Assembly: GCF_010726245.1 (NCBI RefSeq)
Contig: NZ_AP022561.1
Location: 4,402,001-4,466,000, forward strand
DNA from: Mycolicibacterium aichiense
GTDB taxonomy: Bacteria; Actinomycetota; Actinomycetes; Mycobacteriales; Mycobacteriaceae
Length of the DNA: 64,000 bases
Direction of reading: 5' to 3'
The position numbers and the translations under genes are program-made. Shown here one piece after another: positions 32,675-41,983 of this stretch. Position 1 is the first letter of the stretch. The number at the start of each line of letters is the position of its first letter. The notes under the pieces were generated by a model. The model saw only the letters and a list, made by a program, of their open reading frames with translations. It ran no database searches and was not told where the DNA came from.

Positions 32675-32821
32675 CCTTAAGGAGGGGAAAGATCCTCGCT
32701 TAAGGCTCGGATCCTCTTAGAGGAGCCGCACCAAGCGGCTCCGATTCAAGACCGGCCTTGATGGCCGGTCATTCTCTGATCCGGCAATCGCCGGATCTTC
32801 TAGCCGCGCCTGGAGCGCGGC
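32675..32821 (+). repeat. Run of six hairpins at start of left arm
   Basis: Consecutive perfect inverted repeats: CCTTAAG/CTTAAGG (32675-32705), TCCTCTTAGAGGA (32712-32724), GAGCCG/CGGCTC (32723-32741), GACCGGCC/GGCCGGTC (32750-32770), GATCCGGC/GCCGGATC (32778-32797), GCCGCGC/GCGCGGC (32803-32821). Loops are 3-11 bases. A comparable series follows the L5 left end. Role unknown (packaging site or 5' RNA structure). Confidence 0.75.
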
Positions 32822-32844
32822 TTCTATTAAGGGGTAACGCAACC

Positions 32845-33141
32845 GTGAGCTGGTACAGCTCTACCCGCCGGCAGCGACTGCCGCCCGACTGGGAGCTGAA
32901 GTACCGCCTCCCGCGACTGAGGCACGACCGCTGGCTCTGCCAGGTGAAAGGTCCGGGCTGTGTTCGCGCCGCGACCGACGTCGACCACGTTAAGCCGGGT
33001 GACGACCACTCTTTCGACAACCTGCAATCGCTCTGCCGTATTTGTCACGGCAAGAAATCATCCACCGAAGGCGTAAATCGCCGTCGGGAACTCAAGGCCC
33101 GGAGGAAACGACCGCAAGAACGACACCCTGGGCGACGATAA
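32845..33141 (+). CDS. HNH endonuclease
   Basis: 98 residues from a GTG at 32845 with AAGGGG upstream (MSWYSSTRRQRLPP). HNH core: ATDVDHVKPGDDHSFDNLQS followed by LCRICHGKK, with CxxC zinc ligands (CQVKGPGC earlier and CRIC). In many phages an HNH protein beside terminase helps cos cleavage and packaging. A frame open upstream to 32758 crosses the hairpins and is not used. Confidence 0.85.
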   Translation: MSWYSSTRRQRLPPDWELKYRLPRLRHDRWLCQVKGPGCVRAATDVDHVKPGDDHSFDNLQSLCRICHGKKSSTEGVNRRRELKARRKRPQERHPGRR

Positions 33142-33180
33142 TCGGGCCAGGAGCCCGCATTCAGACCCAGGAGGTCAATT

Positions 33181-33672
33181 GTGGGCACTCGAGGCCCTAT
33201 CGGTAAACGCGACGAAGAATTGGTGCGCCGGAACAAGAAGGACACCGAGACCGACACGATCTCGATGATCGGCCCGGTCGAAATTCCGGAACTCGGTGAC
33301 GTGTCGTGCGATGGCGAGACCCATCCATTGGTCATCGAGATTTACGAGTCCATCAAGAAATCGGCAGCCGTGAAGTATTACGAGCCGACCGACTGGACTT
33401 ACGCAAAGCTCGCATTGCTCGCGCTGAATGAGGAACTTGTTGGGTGGGCCGTTGACAAGAACGGCAACCGATACAAGAAAACCATCGGTGCGATGAAACT
33501 CACCGCAATCAATCAGATGCTCTCCGCGCTGCTGTTGACCGAAGGTGACCGACGACGTGTGCGGCTCGAAGTTGAGCGCGCCTCCACCGCCCCGACCGGT
33601 GGGAAAGTCCTCGACGTCACCGACGTGCTCAAGCAGCGACTCGCAGCCGCCAACGCTGCGAAGGGAGAGTGA
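33181..33672 (+). CDS. terS: Terminase small subunit
   Basis: 163 residues, GTG start with CAGGAGG. P27-like/actinophage TerS layout: basic N-terminus (GTRGPIGKRDEELVRRNK), a central acidic helical region (SIKKSAAVKYYEPTDWTYAK) and a C-terminal EVERAS...VTDVLKQRL helix. Binds the pac/cos region and hands DNA to TerL. TerL itself is 5 kb downstream, as in L5-like phages. Confidence 0.75.
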   Translation: MGTRGPIGKRDEELVRRNKKDTETDTISMIGPVEIPELGDVSCDGETHPLVIEIYESIKKSAAVKYYEPTDWTYAKLALLALNEELVGWAVDKNGNRYKKTIGAMKLTAINQMLSALLLTEGDRRRVRLEVERASTAPTGGKVLDVTDVLKQRLAAANAAKGE

Positions 33673-33761
33673 TCGTCCCCCGGAGGGGGTTCTGAGCGCC
33701 GCCGCTCCGGCGCTCCCCCCTTCGGGGTTGACACACGTCTTCCCCACCTCGAAAGGACAGC

Positions 33762-35126
33762 ATGGCCACCATCGGCATCGAGCTTGACAAGGAAAGCCTG
33801 GTCGTCACCAAGGGCCGCGACTTCACCTGGGCCTTCGACAATATTGACGCTCAAGGCAATCCGACTCCCTTCCCGCCCGGAGACCTGTTCTTCGAGCTGG
33901 AGACCGGTGGAGAGCACAACTGCGTGCAGCAGGTCGAGATCCTCGGGGCCGAAGACGGCATCTACACCTTCAGCTACGACGGCGCTGAGTCCGAGCCGAT
34001 CGACTTCTACAACGCGGACCAGTCCCCGTACGACCTGACGGTCGACGTGCGCTCCGCGCTCGAGAACATCCCGGCCATCGGCGCGGGCAACGTCAAGGTC
34101 TCCCGCACCGGCCTGAATCCGGTCTGGCACCTGAACGTCAAGCTGACCGGCCACAGCCAGAACGAGAAGCAGCGGCTGAACGTCACCAACCTGCTCGGCT
34201 GGCTCGGGCAGCAGCTCGGTGAAGGCCGCATGATCCTGTCCTACCGCGCCAACGACACCGACCCGATCCGATTCGAGGCAGACGCCCCGACGATCCAGGC
34301 CGCGCTCGAGGAACTCCCCCAGCTCGGCAAGGGCAACATCGTGGTCACGAAGGTCACCGGAGGTGTGGGCACCAACTTCGACATCGAGTACACCGGCCTC
34401 CTGGCCGCTCGGGACGTCGACCTGATCACCGTCCACGCGTACAAGCAGGACGCCAACGACTTCTTCGGCGGCGGTCTCACCGGAAACCTGCTGACCCGCT
34501 TCGACACCCGGACGATCCAGAACGGTCGCCGCTCCGTCCTCGACGGTCGGATGATGGACACGCTGACCCAGAAGGTGATGCAGTTCTTCGAGATGTTCGA
34601 CAACAAGCTCCCGATCGAGCTTGAGTTCGACATCAAGAGCAACACGGAGTTCACCATCATCTGCCGGTCGCTCAAGGGTTACACCGAGGTGGACCTGGTC
34701 ACGTTCGACGTGCTCTTCAACGGCGGGATGCTCAAGCAGTTCTTCGAGAACCAGACGCTCCTGGCCGGCGCGGTGGAGTCGGTGGCGGTCGACCAGTACT
34801 GGAACCACCGGTACACCGTGGAGTTCATCAACAAGGCGGGCAACCGACCGCACCCGCTGCTCGTCGGCAACGCATCGGCGCTCACCAACGACATCACCGC
34901 TACCCCGGTCACTCCGGAGATCCGCACTGAGTACATCGACCTCGGTCGACGTGCAACGACCCTGTGGGACTTCGACATCGAGGGTTCTCGAGCCACTCTC
35001 AAGGTAGAGAGCGAAGAGGTCGACACCATCGGCAACCGCACGCCGTGGCAGCTCGTCTTCCTCCCGGAAGGTGAGCCACGCGGAGGCTTCCCGGTCACCC
35101 GAGGGAATGTGACGGTGCAGCAGTGA
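33762..35126 (+). CDS. LtfC/Gp6-like virion protein (minor tail/fibre associated)
   Basis: 454 residues ([15 protein letters not shown]...). Beta-rich N-terminal domain with [17 protein letters not shown] resembles the LtfC/p132/Gp6 beta-sandwich of actinophages; the rest has repeated [12 protein letters not shown] and [18 protein letters not shown] segments. Located between terS and the collagen-like gene in the late operon, so structural. A leader with three GC hairpins precedes it. Confidence 0.65.
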   Translation: MATIGIELDKESLVVTKGRDFTWAFDNIDAQGNPTPFPPGDLFFELETGGEHNCVQQVEILGAEDGIYTFSYDGAESEPIDFYNADQSPYDLTVDVRSALENIPAIGAGNVKVSRTGLNPVWHLNVKLTGHSQNEKQRLNVTNLLGWLGQQLGEGRMILSYRANDTDPIRFEADAPTIQAALEELPQLGKGNIVVTKVTGGVGTNFDIEYTGLLAARDVDLITVHAYKQDANDFFGGGLTGNLLTRFDTRTIQNGRRSVLDGRMMDTLTQKVMQFFEMFDNKLPIELEFDIKSNTEFTIICRSLKGYTEVDLVTFDVLFNGGMLKQFFENQTLLAGAVESVAVDQYWNHRYTVEFINKAGNRPHPLLVGNASALTNDITATPVTPEIRTEYIDLGRRATTLWDFDIEGSRATLKVESEEVDTIGNRTPWQLVFLPEGEPRGGFPVTRGNVTVQQ

Positions 35127-36508
35127 GACTGAAAGGCATTCCCCCGCAGGGTGTTCCAGCCGTCTCCTACGTCGGCAAGCCCGAAGGTACCGTCGTCGGC
35201 ACGCTGGAGAAGCCTCTCGACCGCGTGCTCCCAGTGGCTGGTCCCGTCGGCCCGCGAGGTCCACAAGGACCGCAAGGTCCGATCGGCCCCCAAGGAGCAC
35301 AAGGCATCCAGGGTGTTCGCGGAGATACCGGCCCGCAGGGGCCGACCGGTCTCACCGGACCCCAAGGACAGACAGGACCCACCGGGCCGCAAGGCCCCAA
35401 GGGAGACACTGGAGCCACCGGAGCTACCGGAGCCAAGGGTGATAAGGGCGACACTGGCCCCCAGGGCGTGCAGGGCCTCCAAGGCCCGAAGGGTGATGTC
35501 GGTCCGACCGGCGCTACCGGACCGAAAGGTGACCAAGGCCCCCAGGGTATTCAGGGGCCGAAGGGTGACCAGGGTCCACAAGGTGTTCGCGGTCTGCAGG
35601 GTATCCAAGGTGAGGCGGGCCTCAGCCTCGACATCGAGGGTACGGTGGCCACCTACGCCAACCTGCCATCCAACGCGCTACCCGGCCAGGCGTTCATCGT
35701 CCAGGCCGACGGCAAGCTCTACTTCCGTGATGCAACCAGCTTCCCAGCCAACGGCATGGGTGTCCCGTTCGTCGGACCTCAGGGTCCGCAAGGCATCCAA
35801 GGTCCGCAAGGCGTTAAGGGTGACACCGGTCCTCAAGGTGCCAAGGGCGACAAGGGGGACACGGGTGCTCAAGGGCCGCAGGGCCTGAAGGGCGACACCG
35901 GACCCCAAGGGACACAAGGCATTCAGGGTCCGAAAGGTGACCCAGGAGCTACAGGTGCAACCGGACCAAAGGGCGATACCGGCCTACAAGGACCGAAGGG
36001 TGACACGGGATCCCAAGGGCCACAAGGCGTTAAGGGTGATACCGGAGCTACCGGCCCTCAGGGGCCGAAGGGTGACCAAGGACCCCAAGGCCCGCAGGGG
36101 CCGGCCGGATCCGTCGGGCAAGCTGCGGAAGCGTTCGTAGCCACTGAAGAGGGCTTGACCTCGACCTCCTACGCAGACCTTGGCACCACCACAGACTCAG
36201 TGTCTGTGACGGTAGGCGCAAGCGGATCGGTCATGGTCAGCCTGTACAGCCACATCTTCGGATCTGGCAACGGGTACGCAGGCTTCGTGAGCTTCGCGAT
36301 GTCCGGAGCCAACTCCAAGGCTGCAGACGACTCATACGCGATCATGCAGCGTCCGGAGATCACCGGAGGCTCACTGCTCGGCGCTGTAGGTGCGACGTTC
36401 CTGCTGACCGGGTTGAACCCTGGCACAACGACATTCAAGATGAAGTACCGGACCTACAACGTCGGCTCCCGGTTCCTGAACCGCCGCATTTCCGTTGTGG
36501 CGCTGTAA
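35123..36508 (+). CDS. Collagen-like virion/tail fibre protein
   Basis: 461 residues. Two long uninterrupted Gly-X-Y stretches (about residues 40-172 and 216-335; [13 protein letters not shown] type) flank a globular insert ([20 protein letters not shown]). The C-terminal 120 residues are a beta-sandwich-like head ([19 protein letters not shown]). The repeats should form a triple-helical stalk with the C-terminal head as trimerisation or receptor-binding unit. Start overlaps the upstream stop. A GGCTCCT/AGGAGCC hairpin follows the gene. Confidence 0.85.
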   Translation: MRLKGIPPQGVPAVSYVGKPEGTVVGTLEKPLDRVLPVAGPVGPRGPQGPQGPIGPQGAQGIQGVRGDTGPQGPTGLTGPQGQTGPTGPQGPKGDTGATGATGAKGDKGDTGPQGVQGLQGPKGDVGPTGATGPKGDQGPQGIQGPKGDQGPQGVRGLQGIQGEAGLSLDIEGTVATYANLPSNALPGQAFIVQADGKLYFRDATSFPANGMGVPFVGPQGPQGIQGPQGVKGDTGPQGAKGDKGDTGAQGPQGLKGDTGPQGTQGIQGPKGDPGATGATGPKGDTGLQGPKGDTGSQGPQGVKGDTGATGPQGPKGDQGPQGPQGPAGSVGQAAEAFVATEEGLTSTSYADLGTTTDSVSVTVGASGSVMVSLYSHIFGSGNGYAGFVSFAMSGANSKAADDSYAIMQRPEITGGSLLGAVGATFLLTGLNPGTTTFKMKYRTYNVGSRFLNRRISVVAL

Positions 36509-36550
36509 GACAATCGGGCGGCTCCTGCCTTCTGGGAGGAGCCCCCGCAA

Positions 36551-36623
36551 GCGTTCGTAGCTCAATTGGTAGAGCAGCGGTCTCCAAAGCCGCCGGTTCC
36601 AGGTTCGACTCCTGGCGAGCGTG
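36551..36623 (+). tRNA. tRNA-Trp (CCA anticodon)
   Basis: Cloverleaf visible: 7-bp acceptor, D-arm TAGCTCAATTGGTAGAGC, anticodon loop CTCCAAA, T-arm CCAGG-TTCGACT-CCTGG. No encoded CCA end. L5-like phages carry Trp and Gln tRNAs at this place. Confidence 0.95.
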
Positions 36624-36656
36624 CATCCACCCAGTTCTCTTGTAGGGCTGGGTCTT

Positions 36657-36731
36657 TCCCCGTTAGTCCAACTGGCAGGACGCTCGGCTCTGGACCGAGA
36701 GGTTGAGGTTCGAATCCTTGATGGGGAACCA
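36657..36731 (+). tRNA. tRNA-Gln (CTG anticodon)
   Basis: 7-bp acceptor (TCCCCGT/ATGGGGA), anticodon stem CTCGG/CCGAG with loop CTCTGGA, T-loop TTCGAAT. CCA is encoded (36729-36731). Lies 33 bases after tRNA-Trp; a stoperator follows at once. Confidence 0.95.
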
Positions 36732-36732
36732 C

Positions 36733-36745
36733 CTTGACACCCAAC
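36733..36745 (+). promoter_or_regulatory. Stoperator (exact, left arm)
   Basis: CTTGACACCCAAC on the plus strand, i.e. same polarity to transcription as right-arm sites. Between tRNA-Gln and the lysis genes. Confidence 0.85.
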
Positions 36746-36758
36746 GAAAGGAATGCCC

Positions 36759-36917
36759 ATGACCACGCTGCAAGGCAAGCTGCTCGCGCTCGCTCTGAAG
36801 TTCGCCGTCAGCTACCTCCGCAAGCACCCTGAGCTGCTGGACGAGGTGTCGAAGCACATCCCCGGCAAGGTCGATGACCTGGCTCTGAAGGTGCTCGCCA
36901 AGCTCCTGGGGGTCTGA
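36759..36917 (+). CDS. Small phage protein before lysA
   Basis: 52 residues (MTTLQGKLLALALKF... ending AKLLGV). Amphipathic helices. GAAAGGA ribosome site; TGATG coupling to lysA. Could be a small lysis accessory or membrane-active peptide; unproven. Confidence 0.6.
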   Translation: MTTLQGKLLALALKFAVSYLRKHPELLDEVSKHIPGKVDDLALKVLAKLLGV

Positions 36918-38320
36918 TGGCCCGCCCCGACTCCGAGAACGGCTGGCGGCCACCGTGGGTCGGACAGGACATGCTCCAGTGGTCGGAAATCCCTGGGGCA
37001 CCTGGCGTTTCGATGCAGTTCCTCAAGGGCTGGCCGCTCGCGGTCATGCGCGCCTTCGCAGCGGACTACCACGCCTACATCGAGCCGCTGTACAACGCTG
37101 ACTGCTGCTGCTACACCCCGACGAACTCTGTCTCCACGTCGAACCACCTCAACGGTACGGCGATGGACCTCCGGTGGAACACCCACCCGTTCCGCAAGCG
37201 CGGCACGTTCACTCCCGCCCAGATGGCAACTCTCCGCGAGCTTCTCGCGTTCTATGAGGAGATCATCTACTGGGGCGGCGACTGGACCGACCCGATCGAT
37301 GAGATGCACTTCCAGATGGGCTACGGCACCTGGAACAACCCGCGTGTCGGAGACTTCATCCTCCGCAAGATCCGGCCCGACGGCTTCTCGACGTTCAGGC
37401 GCGGTGACACGCCGACGCCGGCCGGTACCGATCCGGTCTGGGTGCTCTCGAAGGCCACCGGCCTCTCGATGGCTCGCGCCAAGGAGATCCTGCCAGCCGT
37501 CAGCGCTGGCCTGAAGCAGGCTGACTGCACCAACGCCCCTCGCATCGCGATGTGGCTGGCCCAGATCGGCCACGAGTCAGGTGGGTTCGTCTACACCGAG
37601 GAGATCGCCAAGAACGGGCGCTACGCGCCGTACATCGGTCGGACGTGGATCCAGATCACCTGGGACTACAACTACCGGGCGTTCTCGAAGTGGTGCTACG
37701 ACCGAGGGCTGGTGCCGACTCCGGACTACTTCGTCGTGAACTACCGCGCTCTGGCCGACCTCGAGTGGGCTGGCGTCGGAGCGGCTTGGTACTGGACGGT
37801 GTCCCGCCCGCAGATCAACGCAATGTCGGACGCACGCGACCTCAACGGGGTCACGTACGCCATCAACGGCGGCTACAACGGCCTGTCCGACAGGCAGACC
37901 CGATACAACCTCGCGAACACGATGGGCGACCTGCTCTTGGTGCTCATCTCACAGGAAGACGACGACGAATTGGCTGATCCAGAGATCCAGAAGATGATCC
38001 GGGAGCTGCACGCCTGCTGGTTCAACAAGACCCCATCGACCAGCGACCTGGCCACGCCCGGAGAGGGCGCGATCTGGATGCTGCACCAGAAGGTACACAA
38101 CCTCGACGGCATGCTCCACCCGATCCACGCTGAACGGCGTGCTCGCGCAGGCGATCTCGGTGAGCTGCACCGAATCGTGCTGGCCGCTCGCGGCCTGGGC
38201 GTGAAGACCGACCCGGTCACAGTCCGGGTCTATCAGAACATCGTCGCCTCCATCGAGCGTGACGACAAGGCCCTACTCGAGGCGTACATCGCCGCCTACC
38301 CACCGAACGGAACCAGATGA
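36917..38320 (+). CDS. lysA: Endolysin LysA (M15-type peptidase plus GH19 glycosidase)
   Basis: 467 residues. N-terminal VanY/M15-like peptidase with zinc ligands in SNHLNGTAMDLRW (His77, Asp84) and DEMHFQMG (His131). Middle GH19-like muramidase/chitinase domain about 180-350 (IGHESGGFVYTEE, YAPYIGRTWIQITWDYNY). C-terminal about 100 residues are helical and probably bind the wall. Degrades peptidoglycan at lysis. Overlaps the small upstream gene and the holin gene (ATGA). Confidence 0.92.
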   Translation: MARPDSENGWRPPWVGQDMLQWSEIPGAPGVSMQFLKGWPLAVMRAFAADYHAYIEPLYNADCCCYTPTNSVSTSNHLNGTAMDLRWNTHPFRKRGTFTPAQMATLRELLAFYEEIIYWGGDWTDPIDEMHFQMGYGTWNNPRVGDFILRKIRPDGFSTFRRGDTPTPAGTDPVWVLSKATGLSMARAKEILPAVSAGLKQADCTNAPRIAMWLAQIGHESGGFVYTEEIAKNGRYAPYIGRTWIQITWDYNYRAFSKWCYDRGLVPTPDYFVVNYRALADLEWAGVGAAWYWTVSRPQINAMSDARDLNGVTYAINGGYNGLSDRQTRYNLANTMGDLLLVLISQEDDDELADPEIQKMIRELHACWFNKTPSTSDLATPGEGAIWMLHQKVHNLDGMLHPIHAERRARAGDLGELHRIVLAARGLGVKTDPVTVRVYQNIVASIERDDKALLEAYIAAYPPNGTR

Positions 38321-38724
38321 AGTACTCCATCCCCACCATCGCCAAGGCCGTAATGGCCGTCATCACAGCCACTCTCGGAGCCGCCGCACTGGCCGCTCAC
38401 GGTCCGGACCTCTCGGTTCTGACCTTCGGTGAGTGGATGGGTGCCCTCGGTGCCGGTCTGACCTCCGGAGGCGTTGTCTTCGGAACTCCCAACCGGGACA
38501 GCAAGTCTGCCGCTGAGCGGGTCGCTCAGGGCGTTCAGGACGCGCTCGTCAAGCAGGCGCAGAGCAACAGCGACGTTGAGCAGATCCGACAGGTGATCGC
38601 CGGGGCGGTCGGCAACGTGCCGGTCTTCGGCCCGCTGGCCAGCCAGATCCTCAACCAGTTCCCGACGGCGTACAGCCAGGCGGCGGTCAACCAAGACCCC
38701 TACCTAGCTCCCTACGACCGATGA
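38317..38724 (+). CDS. Holin-like protein
   Basis: 135 residues. Two hydrophobic segments near the N-terminus (residues 7-26 and 36-57 region, with the second Gly-rich), then a polar helical tail. Position directly after lysA with ATGA coupling is that of L5 gp11. Likely pore former, releasing LysA. No lysB gene follows; the large terminase starts 18 bases later. Confidence 0.7.
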   Translation: MKYSIPTIAKAVMAVITATLGAAALAAHGPDLSVLTFGEWMGALGAGLTSGGVVFGTPNRDSKSAAERVAQGVQDALVKQAQSNSDVEQIRQVIAGAVGNVPVFGPLASQILNQFPTAYSQAAVNQDPYLAPYDR

Positions 38725-38741
38725 CCTAGAAAGGAGGCGGG

Positions 38742-40505
38742 GTGAGCCTCAACAACCACCATCCGGAGCTTGCCCCGTCTCCCCCTCACATCATCGGGCC
38801 GTCTTGGCAGAAGACGGCTGATGGCAACTGGCACCTCCCCGAGAAGACTCTCGGGTGGGGTGTCCTCGCCTGGATGTCGGAGTACGTCAATACTCCTGGC
38901 GGGCACGATGATCCGGCGCGGCTGCGCCTGCTGATCGAACTGTCCGAGGCCGGTGTCCCGGTCAACGAGAACATGTTCCTCCCCACCGACGAGCAGGTAC
39001 GGCTGGTCCTCTGGTGGTACGCCGTAGATGACAACGGCCAGTACATCTACCGCGAAGGCGTCATCCGACGCATGAAGGGTTGGGGCAAGGACCCCTTCAC
39101 CGCCGCGATTTGCCTCGCGGAACTCTGTGGCCCAGTAGCCTTCTCACACTTCGACGCCGACGGCACTCCGGTCGGCAAGCGCCGCAACTCCCCGTGGATC
39201 ACGGTGGCGGCGGTCAGCCAGGACCAGACGAAGAACACCTTCTCGCTGTTCCCGTCGATGATCTCGGCCAAGCTCAAGTCCGACTACAACCTCGACATCA
39301 ACCGCTTCATCATCTACAGCGACGGCGGCGCAGGACGCATAGAAGCAGCGACCTCAAGCCCCGCGTCGATGGAGGGTAACCGCCCGACGTTCGTCGTTCA
39401 GAACGAGACGCAGTGGTGGGGCGAGGGTCCGGACGGCAAGGTCAACGACGGCCACGCGATGGCAGACGTCATCGAAGGCAACATGACCAAGGTCGACGGC
39501 GCTCGCACGCTGTCGATTTGCAACGCCCACATCCCCGGCAAGGACACGGTAGCCGAGCTGTCGTATCGGGCCTGGGAGGACATCGCTTCCGGCGAGATCC
39601 TCGACGTCGGCCTGATGTACGACGCGCTGGAGGCCCCAGCAGACACTCCGATCGGCCAGCCCGAGATCCCGTTCTGGAAGGACGATCCCGAAGGCTATGC
39701 GGCCGGCGTGGAGCGTCTACGGCAGGGCCTGCTGATCGCCCGAGGCGACTCAACGTGGCTGCCGATCGAGGACATCCTCAAGTCGATCCTGAACCCGAAG
39801 AACTCCCCCACGGAGTCTCGGCGCAAGTTCCTAAACCAGGTCGACGCTGCGGAAGACGCGTGGATCTCACCGAGAGAGTGGGACCGGCTCGCGCTCACCG
39901 ATCCGGTGTTCGCACTACAGCCCCGGCAGAAGATCACGCTCGGGTTCGACGGCTCGAAATCCAACGACTGGACCGCCCTGGTGGCGTGCCGGGTCGATGA
40001 CGGGATGCTGTTCGTCCTCAACGTCTGGGATCCCGAGAAGTACGGCGGCGAAGTACCTCGAGAGGCCGTGGACGCCACGGTGCGCTCCGCGTTCCAGCGA
40101 TACGACGTGGTCGCGTTCCGGGCCGATGTCAAGGAGTTCGAAGCCTACGTCGACCAGTGGGGCCGCGACTTCAAGAAGCGGATCAAGGTCAACGCCTCCC
40201 CCGGCAATCCGATCGCATTCGACATGCGCGGCCAGACAAAGCGATTCGCGTTCGACTGCGAACGCTTCCTCGACGCTGTGCTCGAGCGAGAGGTCTTCCA
40301 CAACAACAACGGTGTTCTGCGCCAGCACATCTTGCACGCACACCGCCATCCGACAATCTACGACGCCATCTCGATTCGCAAGGCCACGAAGGACTCCAGC
40401 AAGAAGATCGACGCTGCGGTCTGCGCGGTCCTCGCGTTCGGGGCGAGACAGGACTACCTGATGAGTAAGAAGGCCCGCAGTGGCCGGGTGGTGGCCGTCC
40501 GATGA
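38742..40505 (+). CDS. terL: Terminase large subunit
   Basis: 587 residues from a GTG after AAAGGAGG. ATPase part: VIRRMKGWGKDPFTAAICLA (Walker A-like region), FVVQNETQWWGEG (Walker B/DE region). Nuclease part: LGFDGSKSNDWTALVACRV and later acidic residues (FRADVKEFEAYVDQW). Packages DNA into proheads and cuts cos. Last base triplet overlaps the portal start. Confidence 0.93.
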   Translation: MSLNNHHPELAPSPPHIIGPSWQKTADGNWHLPEKTLGWGVLAWMSEYVNTPGGHDDPARLRLLIELSEAGVPVNENMFLPTDEQVRLVLWWYAVDDNGQYIYREGVIRRMKGWGKDPFTAAICLAELCGPVAFSHFDADGTPVGKRRNSPWITVAAVSQDQTKNTFSLFPSMISAKLKSDYNLDINRFIIYSDGGAGRIEAATSSPASMEGNRPTFVVQNETQWWGEGPDGKVNDGHAMADVIEGNMTKVDGARTLSICNAHIPGKDTVAELSYRAWEDIASGEILDVGLMYDALEAPADTPIGQPEIPFWKDDPEGYAAGVERLRQGLLIARGDSTWLPIEDILKSILNPKNSPTESRRKFLNQVDAAEDAWISPREWDRLALTDPVFALQPRQKITLGFDGSKSNDWTALVACRVDDGMLFVLNVWDPEKYGGEVPREAVDATVRSAFQRYDVVAFRADVKEFEAYVDQWGRDFKKRIKVNASPGNPIAFDMRGQTKRFAFDCERFLDAVLEREVFHNNNGVLRQHILHAHRHPTIYDAISIRKATKDSSKKIDAAVCAVLAFGARQDYLMSKKARSGRVVAVR

Positions 40506-41983
40506 CAGCCCCGCTGCCCGGACAGGAAGAGGTCGTCAATCCCGAAGATGCCCGAGACGAGATGATCTCGGCCTTCGAGGACCACGCCAAGGACCTCAAG
40601 ACCAACACCAGCTACTACGAAGCAGAGCGCCGGCCCGAGGCCATCGGCGTCACGGTCCCGCGTGAGATGCAGTCGCTGCTCGCCCACGTTGGCTACCCGC
40701 GCCTGTACGTCGACTCCATCGCGGAGCGGCAGTCGGTCGAGGGGTTCCGCATCGGCGGCGCTGACGAGGCCGACGAGGAGCTGTGGGACTGGTGGCAAGC
40801 CAACAACCTCGACATCGAGGCCCCACTTGGCTACACCGACGCCTACGTCCACGGACGCTCGTACATCACGCTGTCCATGCCAGACCCGCAGATCGACCTC
40901 GGATGGGATCCCAAGATCCCGCTCATCCGGATCGAGCCTCCGACACGCATGTACGCCAAGATCGATCCCCGCGTGGGCAAGGTCTCCCAGGCCATTCGAG
41001 TCGCTTACGACGAGGAGGGCAATGAGATCCAGGCAGCCACGCTCTACACCCTGAACGACACCTTCGGGTGGTTCAAGGCCGACAACGAGTGGCAGCCCTG
41101 GTTCCAGGTCACCCACGGTCTACAGGCCGTCCCGGTGGTACCCCTGCCGAACCGGACCCGGCTCTCGGATCTGTACGGCACCAGCGAGATCACCCCGGAG
41201 CTTCGGTCGATGACCGACGCAGCCGGTCGGATCCTGATGCTGATGCAGGCGACCGCCGAGCTGATGGGTGTTCCGCAGCGGCTGATCTTCGGTGTGAAGC
41301 CTGAAGAGATCGGCGTGGACCCGATCACCGGCCAGACCCTGTTCGACGCCTACATCGCCCGCATCCTCGCGTTCGAGGACGGCGACGGCAAGATCCAGCA
41401 GTTCTCGGCTGCCGAGCTGGCGAACTTCACGCTGGCCCTCGATTCGATCGCCAAGCAGGTCGCCTCGTACACAGGGCTTCCCCCGCAGTACCTCAGCACC
41501 TCCTCGGAGAATCCTCCCTCTGCCGACGCCATCCGGGCGACGGAGAACCGGCTCATCAAGAAGGTCGAGCGGAAGAACATGATCTTCGGCGGCGCTCTGG
41601 AAGAGGCAATGCGCCTGGCGTACAGGATGGTTCACGGCGGTGAGGTTCCCCCGGACATGCTCCGCATGGAGACGGTCTGGCGCGACCCGTCGACTCCGAC
41701 GTACGCGGCCAAGGCCGACGCAGCGGCCAAGCTCTACGGCAACGGCCAGGGAGTCATCCCGCGTGAGCGGGCTCGAATCGACATGGGCTACTCCCCCAAG
41801 GAGCGCGAAGAGATGCGCGTCTGGGACGAGCAGGAAGCGGCTATGGGCCTGGGCCTCATGGGCACCATGTACTCCGAGGACGGCGGCGATACCGGCGTCC
41901 AGGGCAAGACAGGACCCAACGGTCTGGAAGCCAAACCGGTTGACGCCAAGGTCGTTTCGAAGGACGACAAGGAGACCGCGTGA
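40502..41983 (+). CDS. Portal protein
   Basis: 493 residues, SPP1 gp6/HK97-type portal. Typical elements: YPRLYVDSIAERQSVEGFRI, SEITPELRSMTDAAGRILMLM and GLPPQYLSTSSENPPSADAIR. Forms the dodecameric DNA channel. The C-terminal 60 residues are polar and may contact scaffold. Coupled to TerL (ATGA) and to the next gene (GTGA). Confidence 0.93.
   Translation: MTAPLPGQEEVVNPEDARDEMISAFEDHAKDLKTNTSYYEAERRPEAIGVTVPREMQSLLAHVGYPRLYVDSIAERQSVEGFRIGGADEADEELWDWWQANNLDIEAPLGYTDAYVHGRSYITLSMPDPQIDLGWDPKIPLIRIEPPTRMYAKIDPRVGKVSQAIRVAYDEEGNEIQAATLYTLNDTFGWFKADNEWQPWFQVTHGLQAVPVVPLPNRTRLSDLYGTSEITPELRSMTDAAGRILMLMQATAELMGVPQRLIFGVKPEEIGVDPITGQTLFDAYIARILAFEDGDGKIQQFSAAELANFTLALDSIAKQVASYTGLPPQYLSTSSENPPSADAIRATENRLIKKVERKNMIFGGALEEAMRLAYRMVHGGEVPPDMLRMETVWRDPSTPTYAAKADAAAKLYGNGQGVIPRERARIDMGYSPKEREEMRVWDEQEAAMGLGLMGTMYSEDGGDTGVQGKTGPNGLEAKPVDAKVVSKDDKETA

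Noticed and set aside
33729..33760. Promoter from TTGACA near 33729
   Set aside because: No suitable -10 at 16-19 bases; more likely leader sequence of the LtfC-like gene.
33513..35300. 595-codon minus-strand frame over the LtfC-like gene
   Set aside because: Antisense shadow; the plus frame continues the late operon with ribosome sites and stop/start overlap with the collagen-like gene.
36543..36745. Prophage integrated at the tRNA genes
   Set aside because: Both tRNAs lie in the middle of the phage late arm and match the phage-encoded tRNA set of L5-like phages; the att cores are at the HhH-GPD gene.
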